From contig CAMBYR010000039.1 of assembly GCA_945872375.1 (NCBI GenBank), positions 1 through 11,995 on the forward strand: DNA of 11,995 nt, in the 5' to 3' direction. A model generated the notes under the pieces. The model was not told where the DNA came from. It was given only the letters and a program-made list of their open reading frames with translations, and did no database searches. The position numbers were made by a program, and so were the translations under genes. This stretch comes from an uncultured Blautia sp. GTDB lineage: Bacteria > Bacillota > Clostridia > Lachnospirales > Lachnospiraceae. This document shows positions 6,793 through 11,995 of this stretch, in pieces; position 1 is the first letter of the stretch; every line of letters starts with the position of its first letter.

Positions 6793-7032
6793 TCAAAGGT
6801 AGCGGTACATACTTTCCACTTCTTCTTTTCTGACAGTTTCCTTTACGTCCAGAACTTCTACCTTTACATTTTTACTTCCGAACTGAATTTCAATGATATC
6901 TCCTGTTTTTACCTGTACAGATGCTTTGGCCGGTTTTTCATTTACCAGTACACGCCCTGCATCACAGGCTTCATTGGCAACCGTACGCCGTTTGATCAGT
7001 CGGGATACCTTCAGATACTTGTCCAGTCTCAT
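6793..7032 (-). CDS. rlbP: S4-domain RNA-binding protein (YabO/RlbP, HslR-like)
   Basis: A 79-aa single S4 domain protein: RLDKYLKVSRLIKRRTVANE at residues 2-21, DAGRVLVNEKPAKAS at about 25-39 and KTGDIIEIQFG at about 43-53 make up the alphaL fold that binds structured RNA. Members of this family (YabO; RqcP/RlbP) bind 50S subunits carrying nascent peptidyl-tRNA and take part in ribosome-associated quality control and alanine tailing (established for the family, inferred here). The ATG at 7032 has GGGAGG about 8 bases upstream. An upstream in-frame start at 7083 would add 17 residues lying over the hup terminator hairpin and is rejected. It lies between hup and yabP and probably depends on readthrough from hup. 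Confidence 0.93.
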   Translation of the reverse strand: MRLDKYLKVSRLIKRRTVANEACDAGRVLVNEKPAKASVQVKTGDIIEIQFGSKNVKVEVLDVKETVRKEEVESMYRYL

Positions 7033-7058
7033 GCTTTCACCTCCCAGAGAATAAAACA

Positions 7059-7079
7059 GGGGGAACTGACTGTTCCCCC
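7059..7079 (-). terminator. Terminator or attenuator between hup and the S4 gene
   Basis: A perfect 8-bp GC-rich stem (7059-7066 with 7072-7079) has a 5-base loop. On the minus strand it is followed by TGTTTTATTC. It lies just past the hup stop and just before the ribosome binding site of the next gene, which has no evident promoter of its own. Partial termination would give abundant hup and less of the downstream genes (inference). Confidence 0.7.
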
Positions 7080-7097
7080 GCAATGTTCCTCATTGAA

Positions 7098-7376
7098 TTA
7101 CTTTTCGTTGATCATATCCTTTAAAGCTTTTCCTGCTTTAAATTTCGGAGCTTTGGAAGCCTTGATTTCCATTGTTGCGCCTGTATGAGGATTTCTTCCT
7201 TCTCTTGCAGCTCTTTCAGACACTTCAAAAGTACCAAATCCAACTAACTGAATTTTTCCACCTTTTTTCAGTTCATCAGATACAACATCAATAAAAGATT
7301 TTAAAACTGCTTCAACATCTTTCTTTGCAAGATTTGTCTCTTTTGCCATAGCTGCTACTAATTCTGTTTTATTCAT
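7098..7376 (-). CDS. hup: Histone-like DNA-binding protein HU
   Basis: HU is the abundant dimeric nucleoid protein that bends and compacts DNA. The 92-aa protein has the standard features: N-terminal MNKTELVAAMA, the core GKIQLVGFGTFEVSERAAREGRNP at about residues 40-63 and the beta-arm with PHTGATMEIKASKAPKFKAGKALK, including the conserved arm-tip RNP motif. Length is normal for HU (about 90 aa). The ATG at 7376 has AGGAGG at about 7 bases. The codons favour common ones and the promoter is near consensus, which fits high expression. IHF is unlikely because Clostridia usually carry HU only. It sits between mazG and yabO. Confidence 0.97.
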   Translation of the reverse strand: MNKTELVAAMAKETNLAKKDVEAVLKSFIDVVSDELKKGGKIQLVGFGTFEVSERAAREGRNPHTGATMEIKASKAPKFKAGKALKDMINEK

Positions 7377-7423
7377 GGTATTTCCTCCTCTGGATAATCT
7401 TCTTTCTTAAAAAAATCTAATCT

Positions 7424-7450
7424 GCTCTGCGCCCTAAAAGGCGACAGCGC
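7424..7450 (-). promoter_or_regulatory. Imperfect hairpin in the hup leader
   Basis: In the roughly 78-base hup leader the minus-strand RNA can pair CGCC with GGCG around a UUUUAG loop, extended by a bulge and GC-CUG pairs with one mismatch. A U7 run (7415-7409) begins 8 bases after it, too far for a classical terminator. A role in mRNA stability or control is possible but unproven. Confidence 0.35.
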
Positions 7451-7461
7451 TCTGTTTACTA

Positions 7462-7490
7462 TATATATACCTTTTACTGCAGCTTGTCAA
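7462..7490 (-). promoter_or_regulatory. hup promoter, near-consensus sigma A
   Basis: On the minus strand TTGACA (7490-7485), a 17-base spacer and TATATA (7467-7462). The -35 box overlaps the TGA stop of mazG. Transcription would start near 7455. Confidence 0.85.
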
Positions 7491-7903
7491 GGTTTTTCAG
7501 CGTTTTTCCACTTTCCTTTCCGTTCCTTTTCCCTTTTTTTTAATTGTTCCCAGGTAAGTCCTGCAGCTTCCTCATCCTCAGGTGAAAAAATCTTCGGATG
7601 GCGAAAACGCATCTTTTCGGATATTCCGTCAATCACATCATCCAGAGTAAAAAGTCCTTCCTCCTCTGCAATCACACTGTGAAGCACCACCTGCATCAGA
7701 AGATCGCCCAGTTCCTCGCAAAGATTATCACCCTCTCCTTCTGCGGCAAGGCGGTCGATTCCTTCCAGAACCTCTTCTGTCTCACTGCAAAGACAGCTTT
7801 TCAGACTTTCATGTGTCTGTACTTTATCCCATGGGCATTCCCGACGCAGTGTCTCCACAACCTTCACAAAGCTTTCAAAGGATTTTTGTGTCTTTTCTGT
7901 CAT
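7487..7903 (-). CDS. mazG: Single-domain MazG nucleotide pyrophosphohydrolase
   Basis: MazG hydrolyses NTPs and dNTPs to monophosphates and pyrophosphate, clearing abnormal nucleotides. The 138-aa product keeps the family signature: CPWD at 23-26, the metal-binding EExxE (E43, E44, E47) and ExxD (E64, D67), then the helix QVVLHSVIAEEE and RHPKIF near 101-106. It has one MazG domain. The Bacillus homologue YabN carries an extra N-terminal tetrapyrrole-methylase-like domain, absent here. I place the start at the ATG of 7903, with AGGAGG about 10 bases upstream; the ATG at 7927 has almost no spacing to its AGGA. It stands between the CotS-like gene and hup, in the yabN position of the Bacillus cluster. 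Confidence 0.93.
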   Translation of the reverse strand: MTEKTQKSFESFVKVVETLRRECPWDKVQTHESLKSCLCSETEEVLEGIDRLAAEGEGDNLCEELGDLLMQVVLHSVIAEEEGLFTLDDVIDGISEKMRFRHPKIFSPEDEEAAGLTWEQLKKREKERKGKWKNAEKP

Positions 7904-7935
7904 TGCTTCTGTACCTCCTGCTTCCATTCCTGTTC

Positions 7936-7941
7936 ATTATA
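7936..7941 (-). promoter_or_regulatory. Probable mazG promoter (-10 box)
   Basis: A perfect TATAAT on the minus strand lies 33 bases before the mazG ATG, just past the CotS-like stop. At 16-18 bases upstream I see only CT-rich sequence, not a good -35; a TTGAAA at 7973-7968 is 26 bases away, too far. Position supports the 7903 start for mazG. Confidence 0.45.
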
Positions 7942-7969
7942 CATCAATCCGGCACAAAAGAAAGTATTT

Positions 7970-8953
7970 TCAAAACGGATAGGAAGAAAAACATTTTTCT
8001 GTAAAGCTTTCCCACTGTTCCTTCTGCCGGATCAGAACTTTCAGCTTTTCAATATTTTTTTCTGAAATCCATGCTTTATTATGAGAATAGTAATAGTTCG
8101 CCAGTTTCCAGTACTTTTCCGGATAAGTAAAACGGACGGCAAGATTTCGCCATTCCTCCGGTGTGATGGTCCGTTCCCTGTGATAGGTCCGCAGCATGGT
8201 TCTGGCAAGGGAAATATCCCAGCCATATTTTTCCAGAATTTTCCTCATAAACCGGTAAAGATCAGCCATCTGAAGATCAAATCCCCAATGCCCGAAATTT
8301 GTAACGGCTGTCCCTTCCTTTAATATCAGTACATTGTGCTGATTATACTCCCCATGGCAGACCCGGCCCTGACAAAAAGATTCCTGCCGAAGCTTTTCGT
8401 ATCCGGAATCTTTCAGCATTTCCAGTGCCTCCTGCCCTTTGTTCAGGAAAAAATCCACACTGGATAAATATTCTTTTTCAAACGCCCCGGAGGGATTTTT
8501 TCTGCGGATGAATTTCCGTATTTTTCTAAGTTCCTGATTATGCCGGAGGAATTCTTCTTCCAGAGATTTTTCCTGATAATCCTCCACAGGCGTAAGTTTC
8601 ATCACCTTATGTAGGCCGGCAAGCGTACACAGACCGGATCCGATATCGTCCCGGCACTTTGTATCGCATTCTCGTCCTTCATACCAGCGCTGAAGGGTAT
8701 ATGGGATGCGGTCTCTGTCATAGCTGATCAGTTCTCCTTCTCCATTGGTCAGAAAGCTGTCCACTTTCCATCCGTCGTTTTCCAGCTTCTGCAGAAGTTC
8801 CTGCTGCATGGCAAGCTTTTTTCCGGAACCGTGGTATTCTCTGAGAATCAGAAGCCCCTGTTCCGTACGACAAAGAAGCGCTCCTCTTGTACGGGCTGTG
8901 GATTTTGCTTCAAGTCCATACTGCTCCAGCGTACTGAGTCCATAATCATACAA
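7970..8953 (-). CDS. CotS-family spore coat protein with a kinase-like fold, possibly inactive
   Basis: A 327-aa protein of the CotS/choline kinase-like (APH-fold) group found on spores. N-terminal lobe features include LLILREYHGSGKKLAMQQEL (residues 34-53, lysine-bearing strand) and the hinge-like YTLQRWYEGREC. The catalytic-loop equivalent is CHGEYNQHNVLI at 199-210, where active relatives have HGDxxxxN, and the metal-binding segment reads VTNFGHWGFDLQMADLYRFMRK near 217-238, where Asp-Phe-Asp is usual. So catalytic Asp is Glu (E202) and the metal Asp is Asn (N219), suggesting a weak or structural role. The start is a TTG at 8953 with AGGAGG about 12 bases upstream; no ATG fits the frame. 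Its own promoter is likely, as a terminator separates it from cca. Confidence 0.85.
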   Translation of the reverse strand: MYDYGLSTLEQYGLEAKSTARTRGALLCRTEQGLLILREYHGSGKKLAMQQELLQKLENDGWKVDSFLTNGEGELISYDRDRIPYTLQRWYEGRECDTKCRDDIGSGLCTLAGLHKVMKLTPVEDYQEKSLEEEFLRHNQELRKIRKFIRRKNPSGAFEKEYLSSVDFFLNKGQEALEMLKDSGYEKLRQESFCQGRVCHGEYNQHNVLILKEGTAVTNFGHWGFDLQMADLYRFMRKILEKYGWDISLARTMLRTYHRERTITPEEWRNLAVRFTYPEKYWKLANYYYSHNKAWISEKNIEKLKVLIRQKEQWESFTEKCFSSYPF

Positions 8954-8985
8954 TAAAAAGTCCCCCTCCTGTTTTTGTACCTTCT

Positions 8986-9014
8986 ATCTTATGAGAGGGA
9001 AAAAAAAGATATGC
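8986..9014 (-). promoter_or_regulatory. Candidate sigma E-type promoter for the CotS-like gene
   Basis: On the minus strand GCATATC (9014-9008), 14 bases, then CATAAGAT (8993-8986). Compared with sigma E (kmATATT, 14-16, CATACAnT) this is 6 of 7 and 6 of 8. The -10 also reads CATAnnnTA, the sigma K form, but no AC lies at the sigma K -35. The -35 overlaps the cca terminator stem. Mother-cell expression would suit a coat protein. Confidence 0.5.
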
Positions 9015-9035
9015 CAGCCACAAAAGGGCCGGCAT
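9000..9035 (-). terminator. Intrinsic terminator after cca
   Basis: A 9-bp stem (9027-9035 with 9011-9019, one G-U pair in the RNA) with a 7-base loop is followed, after 3 bases, by T8 on the minus strand (9007-9000). It lies 20 bases past the cca stop. Confidence 0.85.
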
Positions 9036-9054
9036 TTCCGGTGGGTCCGCACCT

Positions 9055-10413
9055 TTACGGTGCAGTACAGCCATTTTTCCATCGTTCACGATTTTCTTCC
9101 AATATCCCAAGCAGACATTCTCTGGTATTTCGTTCCGGGTCTTCCAGCACAATTTCCAGAAGTATTTTTAAGACTTCCCCCAGTTCCTTTCCGGGTGACA
9201 TACCCGCCTGAATCAGATCCTTTCCGGTAACGGCAAGCGTTTTCAAAGAAACACACTGATGATTTTCCTGAATGGTTTTCCAGCAGGTCTCAACACCCTT
9301 CAGACGCTCTTCCTTTTCCTGGCGGCGGTACAGGCTCTGTGCCAGCATATCCGCCCTCTGTACCTCCAGATACATGGAAAAAGCATCCTCTCCAATCTGA
9401 TTGACTGCTCTCCGGACCGCCTTCATTTCCGGGAGCGGACGGAAATCATGCCATTTGATCAGATGGCAGACTCTGGCAATGGTATCATTGTCAAATTTCA
9501 GTCTGCGAAGAATCTTTTTTGCCATCTCCTCGCCCCGGGGCCCATGCATTTTGAAGTGATCCCTTCCGTTTTCATCCGTCGTTTTCACCACCGGCTTTCC
9601 GATATCATGAAGGAGCATGGTCAGCCTGAGCACTTTATCAGAGCGGACCAGAGAAAGGCTCTTCAGAATATGTTCACCCACGGTATAACAGTGATGAGGC
9701 GTATTCTGTGAGGTCTCCATACACGCATCCCACTCCGGCAGAAATTCTTTTGTAATCCCGCTTTCATATGCTTTCCGGAAATAATCCGGGTGTGGTGAAA
9801 TCAGAAGCTTTACCAGCTCGACCTGAATCCTTTCTGCACTTACATGCTTCAGATTTGGCCCCAGAATTCCCAACGCCTTCCATGTTTCCGGCTCGATCTC
9901 AAAACCAAGCTGTGCCGAAAAACGGACTGCACGCATGATCCGAAGTGCATCTTCGGTAAACCGGTCCAGCGGATTTCCTACACAGCGGATGATTTTTTCC
10001 TGAATATCATGAAGCCCGCCAAACAGGTCCACCAGGCCTTCTTTGGGATTATAAGCCATCGCATTGATGGTAAAATCCCGTCTTTTCAGATCCTCCTCAA
10101 GACTGGCCGTAAAGGTCACTTCCCTTGGATGACGTCCGTCTTCATATTCTCCATCCACCCGGTATGTTGTGACTTCAAAGCCTTCTTTTTCCATCATAAC
10201 GGTCACGGTGCCATGCTGAAGTCCTGTGTCCACCGTACGCCGAAACAAAGCTTTTACCTGTTCCGGCGCTGCCGATGTGGTAATATCCCAATCGTCGGGA
10301 ATACGGCCCAGAATCGCATCGCGGACACAGCCGCCCACCACATAAGCTTCAAAGCCTGCCTTCTCCAATGTCTCTAATATAGCCGCTGCTTTAGGCGGAA
10401 TTTTTATGATCAT
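9055..10413 (-). CDS. cca: CCA tRNA nucleotidyltransferase with HD domain
   Basis: This class II nucleotidyltransferase builds or repairs the 3' CCA end of tRNAs without a template. The 452-aa protein has VVGGCVRD at residues 25-32, the catalytic DWD (D41, D43) in PDDWDITTSA, the RRDFTINAMAYN block at 111-122, EDALRIMRAVRF at 154-165 that sets base choice, and LLHDIGKP at about 267-274, the HD-domain motif, followed by the KMHGPRGEEMA region. The HD domain is common in Clostridia and points to an added phosphohydrolase or regulatory part. The ATG at 10413 has AGAGGA 7 bases upstream. It starts 18 bases after the YARHG gene stop, so both probably share one transcript. Poly(A) polymerase is an alternative label, but the sequence fits the CCA-adding kind. 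Confidence 0.95.
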   Translation of the reverse strand: MIIKIPPKAAAILETLEKAGFEAYVVGGCVRDAILGRIPDDWDITTSAAPEQVKALFRRTVDTGLQHGTVTVMMEKEGFEVTTYRVDGEYEDGRHPREVTFTASLEEDLKRRDFTINAMAYNPKEGLVDLFGGLHDIQEKIIRCVGNPLDRFTEDALRIMRAVRFSAQLGFEIEPETWKALGILGPNLKHVSAERIQVELVKLLISPHPDYFRKAYESGITKEFLPEWDACMETSQNTPHHCYTVGEHILKSLSLVRSDKVLRLTMLLHDIGKPVVKTTDENGRDHFKMHGPRGEEMAKKILRRLKFDNDTIARVCHLIKWHDFRPLPEMKAVRRAVNQIGEDAFSMYLEVQRADMLAQSLYRRQEKEERLKGVETCWKTIQENHQCVSLKTLAVTGKDLIQAGMSPGKELGEVLKILLEIVLEDPERNTRECLLGILEENRERWKNGCTAP

Positions 10414-10431
10414 GCTGTCTTCCTCTGCCTT

Positions 10432-11262
10432 CTAAAAAAGATAAATACTGGAAACAAGGGTGTCCACATCCTCATACATGGTCTGATATGCCCGAGCGCT
10501 GGCATTATCAAACTGTACGTCTGTGGGATACATCACATAATAATAGTATCCCTCGCTTTCTCCCAGGTAATCCGCATGCGGATAATAAGATTCCTCCACA
10601 TACTCTTCTGAACGGAAAATCGTACAAAGAGTACCATACATCTCTGAATTCATGCGTACGGCATTGCAGTAAAGAGAGATGGAATCTTCATGCAGATCAT
10701 ATCCCCATCCCCCTGTCCAGGAATCCGGGATACAGAGCAAAAGTGCCATGGTAGTCAGAACACCTGTATTCTCATTATAGAAAAACCCCTCTGAAATACC
10801 GAAATAACACCTGTTATTTATGTAATCATATACCGGCTGAAAGCTGTAGCCCGGCTGATCCAGTTTATATCCGCCTTCCTGAAGCTCCTTCTCTTTTTTG
10901 GTAAGAGCCTGAATATTCGCAGTTTCATACTCATTAAATACAGATTCGGAAAAATCGGAGGATTCGATCGTTCCGTAGTACCAGACCTGCTCCTGAAAAT
11001 ATTCGTTCAGCTCCTTCGAAAGAAATTTTCTGCCATGCTGCGCATAAATCTCATTTTTTCCATAGCAGAGAACCTGAAGGGGCATCTGATCGAGTTCCTC
11101 GTCTGTCAGATATTCCGAATCATATTCCGGAATGATCAGGTCATATGCTTTTGGTTCCGCACTGACCTTTTTCGGTGCAGCCAGACATCCCAGACAAAAT
11201 GACACTGCCAGTATCATGAACAGGACAGACAAGTGACGGAATTTACTTGTTTCTTTTTTCAT
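10432..11262 (-). CDS. Secreted YARHG-domain protein of unknown function
   Basis: A 276-aa protein with an N-terminal signal sequence: basic MKKETSKFRH, a hydrophobic core at about residues 11-30, and a type I cleavage site VSA-EP after residue 35. The GC at 25-26 is only a weak lipobox. A YARHG domain spans about residues 51-121, with the core NEIYAQHGRKF at 70-80, LNEYF at 85-89, WYYGTI at 94-99 and NEYETANIQAL at 110-120. The domain is common in extracellular proteins of Clostridia; its role is unknown, perhaps peptidoglycan or envelope binding. The remaining half (about 131-276) is rich in Tyr and acidic residues and I do not recognise it. The ATG at 11262 has GGAGG 7 bases before it. It has its own promoter and leads into cca. 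Confidence 0.85.
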   Translation of the reverse strand: MKKETSKFRHLSVLFMILAVSFCLGCLAAPKKVSAEPKAYDLIIPEYDSEYLTDEELDQMPLQVLCYGKNEIYAQHGRKFLSKELNEYFQEQVWYYGTIESSDFSESVFNEYETANIQALTKKEKELQEGGYKLDQPGYSFQPVYDYINNRCYFGISEGFFYNENTGVLTTMALLLCIPDSWTGGWGYDLHEDSISLYCNAVRMNSEMYGTLCTIFRSEEYVEESYYPHADYLGESEGYYYYVMYPTDVQFDNASARAYQTMYEDVDTLVSSIYLF

Positions 11263-11285
11263 AAGCAATCCTCCCTTTTCTTTTT

Positions 11286-11314
11286 ATTATAACAAACGGG
11301 CAGATTCTTGTAAA
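11286..11314 (-). promoter_or_regulatory. Sigma A promoter for the YARHG gene and cca
   Basis: On the minus strand TTTACA (11314-11309), 17 bases, TATAAT (11291-11286). One mismatch from consensus overall. The -35 lies in the loop region and the spacer in the stem of the proS terminator. Expected start near 11279, leader about 17 bases. Confidence 0.8.
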
Positions 11315-11329
11315 TCCTGCCCGTTTGTT
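11291..11329 (-). terminator. Terminator hairpin after proS
   Basis: A perfect 13-bp stem (11291-11303 with 11317-11329), extended by 3 pairs past a bulge, starts 5 bases after the proS stop. The tail (TATAATAAAAA on the minus strand) is weak in T, though the outer stem ends in TTTGTT, so efficiency is uncertain. Confidence 0.7.
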
Positions 11330-11333
11330 TATA

Positions 11334-11995
11334 TCAATATGCTCTTCCCCAGTAAACCATTTTCTTTGCCGGTTTTCCGCAGCAGACACATTTATCGCTG
11401 AGTTCTTCCTGTTCAAAAGGAATACATCTGGAGGTTGCCTGAACATCTTCCTTAATTTTATCCTCGCATTCCTGGCATCCGCACCACATCGCCTTTACAA
11501 AACCAGGTTTGTTTACGACAGTGTCCTTGAAGGTTTCGTAATCTGTGGCTTCATAAGTATGAGAATCACGATGTGCACGGGCGCGCTCCAGCATTTCGCT
11601 TTGCATGGTATCCAGGATTTCCTGTACCTTCTGCGCAAGTTCATCAAAAGATACCGTATATTTTTCTCTGGTATCGCGGCGGCAGATCACAGCCTGTCCG
11701 TTTTCAATGTCTTTTGGACCGCATTCAATACGAACCGGAATGCCGCGCATTTCCTGTTCTGCAAATTTGAAGCCCGGGCTCTTGTCGGTATCGTCCACTT
11801 TTACGCGGATACCGGCTGCCTTCAGTGCAGCAAAAAGCTCGTCTGCTTTTTCCAGAACACCTGCTTTTCTCTGCTGGATCGGAATGATCACAGCCTGTAC
11901 CGGTGCAATCCTTGGCGGAAGCACGAGACCGCTGTTGTCACCATGTACCATGATGATGGCACCGATCATACGGGTTGTCATGCCCCAGGAAGTCT
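11334..11995 (-). CDS. proS: Prolyl-tRNA synthetase, C-terminal part (cut by the window edge)
   Basis: ProRS charges tRNA(Pro) with proline. About 219 residues are visible; the frame stays open to the edge (reading TSWGMTTRM at its upstream end), so the catalytic N-terminal half lies outside. Visible are GAIIMVHGDNSGLVLPPRIAPVQ at the end of the catalytic core, the anticodon-binding domain (VQAVIIPI through the KVQEILDTMQ region), and a C-terminal domain with paired cysteines CGCQEC and CVCCGK that resembles the zinc-binding region of archaeal/eukaryotic-type ProRS, ending in WGRAY, the usual terminal tyrosine of that class. This is the shorter ProRS type lacking the editing insertion, rather than the Escherichia coli type. 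A hairpin terminator follows the stop. Confidence 0.95.
   Translation of the reverse strand, partial: TSWGMTTRMIGAIIMVHGDNSGLVLPPRIAPVQAVIIPIQQRKAGVLEKADELFAALKAAGIRVKVDDTDKSPGFKFAEQEMRGIPVRIECGPKDIENGQAVICRRDTREKYTVSFDELAQKVQEILDTMQSEMLERARAHRDSHTYEATDYETFKDTVVNKPGFVKAMWCGCQECEDKIKEDVQATSRCIPFEQEELSDKCVCCGKPAKKMVYWGRAY

Noticed and set aside
9844..10377. 177-aa plus-strand frame opposite cca, and similar frames at 3564-4130, 5089-5559 and 7598-8065
   Set aside because: All mirror real minus-strand genes, lack credible domains and starts.
11180..11190. Lipoprotein signal in the YARHG protein
   Set aside because: Cys26 is preceded by Cys-Leu-Gly rather than a good lipobox, while a clear signal peptidase I site VSA follows.
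1..11995. Phage, transposon, CRISPR or defence system
   Set aside because: No direct-repeat arrays, integrase, transposase or nuclease motifs; every gene fits a conserved core locus apart from the YARHG protein.

Overview
The window looks like a chromosomal core region of a spore-forming Firmicute of class Clostridia, most likely Lachnospiraceae. That assignment is inferred from gene order, protein style (a YARHG-domain secreted protein, a CotS-type protein with an HGE motif) and moderate G+C; no marker here fixes the genus. Every gene I can support lies on the minus strand, so transcription runs from high to low coordinates. I see no mobile elements, tRNA or rRNA genes, or CRISPR arrays, and no gene-free stretch longer than about 170 bases.

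In transcription order: (1) the 3' part of proS, cut by the window edge, followed by a long terminator hairpin. (2) A secreted YARHG-domain protein of unknown function and cca (CCA-adding enzyme), apparently one unit. It is driven by a near-consensus promoter lying inside the proS terminator hairpin and closed by a strong terminator. (3) A CotS-like spore-coat kinase-fold protein with a possible sporulation-sigma promoter. (4) A one-domain mazG. (5) hup (HU) behind a strong sigma-A promoter, then a hairpin, then the S4 RNA-binding gene (yabO/rlbP), yabP, yabQ and divIC. (6) spoIIE, tilS, hpt and ftsH, ending in a long terminator hairpin. The order mazG, yabO, yabP, yabQ, divIC, spoIIE, tilS, hpt, ftsH is the conserved Bacillus/Clostridium arrangement next to the sporulation and division genes; hup sits between mazG and yabO here.

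The main points of interest are: ftsH is split into two reading frames overlapping by 4 bp, at a one-base frame break between the periplasmic domain and the second membrane segment; spoIIE has TTGACA and TATAAT boxes separated by 21 bp with 0A-like boxes upstream, the architecture of Spo0A-activated spoII promoters; the SpoIIE protein lacks the usual ten-helix membrane domain but keeps its phosphatase residues; the CotS-like protein has substitutions at kinase catalytic positions; and several regulatory signals overlap each other (promoter within terminator, -35 box over a stop codon). No wholly new multi-gene system is evident. The novelty lies in gene architecture and regulation.
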